NCBI RefSeq assembly: GCF_000002235.5
Contig: NW_022145532.1
Coordinates: forward strand, 744,001 to 808,000
Length of the DNA stretch: 64,000 nucleotides
Reading direction: 5' to 3'
From: Strongylocentrotus purpuratus
Lineage: Eukaryota; Echinodermata; Echinoidea; Camarodonta; Strongylocentrotidae
Below, one piece after another: positions 63,770-64,000 of the stretch. The notes beneath the pieces were generated by a model that was not told where the DNA came from, made no database searches, and was given only the letters and a program-made list of their open reading frames with translations. A program made the position numbers and the translations under genes. Every line of letters begins with the position of its first letter. Position 1 is the stretch's first letter.

Positions 63770-63910
63770 TTCAAGCCCATGAGACCGACAGCCCGAGGGA
63801 CTGACAATGTCGGTCTAGTAAACTCTCTGATCAGTGAAGAGGGTAGACCCCGACGAGACCGAAAACCAATGGGAACATCTCGTGGGCCTTTTGAAAACTT
63901 CTATGAAGGT
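63770..63910 (+). repeat. GGTCTCG/GAGACCG-type dispersed repeat
   Basis: GAGACCGACAGCCCGAGG, GACAATGTCGGTCTAGT and ATCTCGTGGGCCTTTT match 22640-22740 and, more weakly, 31620-31790. The frame 63647-63913 passes through it and is not a gene. Confidence 0.5.
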
Positions 63911-64000
63911 TGACCTATAGACGCCATCTAGTTCAAATCATTTTCGATTAATATCAACTCTTTATAAGACGGGGCCAAGATCGACATTATTATCGTCTGT

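Overview
The window is AT-rich animal DNA with long introns, canonical GT-AG splice sites and a very high density of short inverted-repeat transposons. The gene content (an orphan class A GPCR, an intronless B-box/coiled-coil/propeller gene, a divergent Rab, a TEX9 orthologue) and the repeat style point to a deuterostome marine invertebrate, most likely an echinoderm such as a sea urchin. That assignment is an inference from family content, not from a search.

Layout. 2-1402 (+) is the 3' part of a rhodopsin-like GPCR that runs off the left edge. 2633-2961 (+) is a possible terminal exon of an unrecognised extracellular protein. 4018-5799 (-) is an intronless TRIM-like protein. 6.4-13.5 kb holds no gene that I can support. 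13531-18538 (-) is a six-exon SAM-dependent methyltransferase, pieced together from matching splice phases. 18.5-23.6 kb is intergenic repeat. 23753-32560 (+) is a complete seven-exon Rab-family GTPase of 233 residues ending in a CSC prenylation motif. 33.6-44.3 kb is intergenic with microsatellites and two tandem arrays (about 215 bp and about 435 bp units). 44353-58186 (-) is an eleven-exon TEX9 orthologue of 411 residues whose exon phases all match. 58.2-64 kb is a repeat graveyard with LINE remnants and hairpin elements.

The genes do not form a pathway; they are ordinary neighbouring animal genes. The most distinctive content is the mobile DNA. Four families of internally deleted elements share the same end design (TTAA target, 5'-AGG...CCT-3' termini). 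A 112-bp TA-flanked element occurs twice. A 364-bp element carries about 18 copies of a GCGTA/TACGC motif. There are several near-perfect hairpins, at least seven tRNA-derived SINE copies and LINE 3' tails. Runs of ten or more G or C are unusually frequent. I saw no retrovirus-like or capsid-bearing element, no CRISPR array and no operon. Exon boundaries were derived by eye from splice consensus, reading phase and family resemblance.
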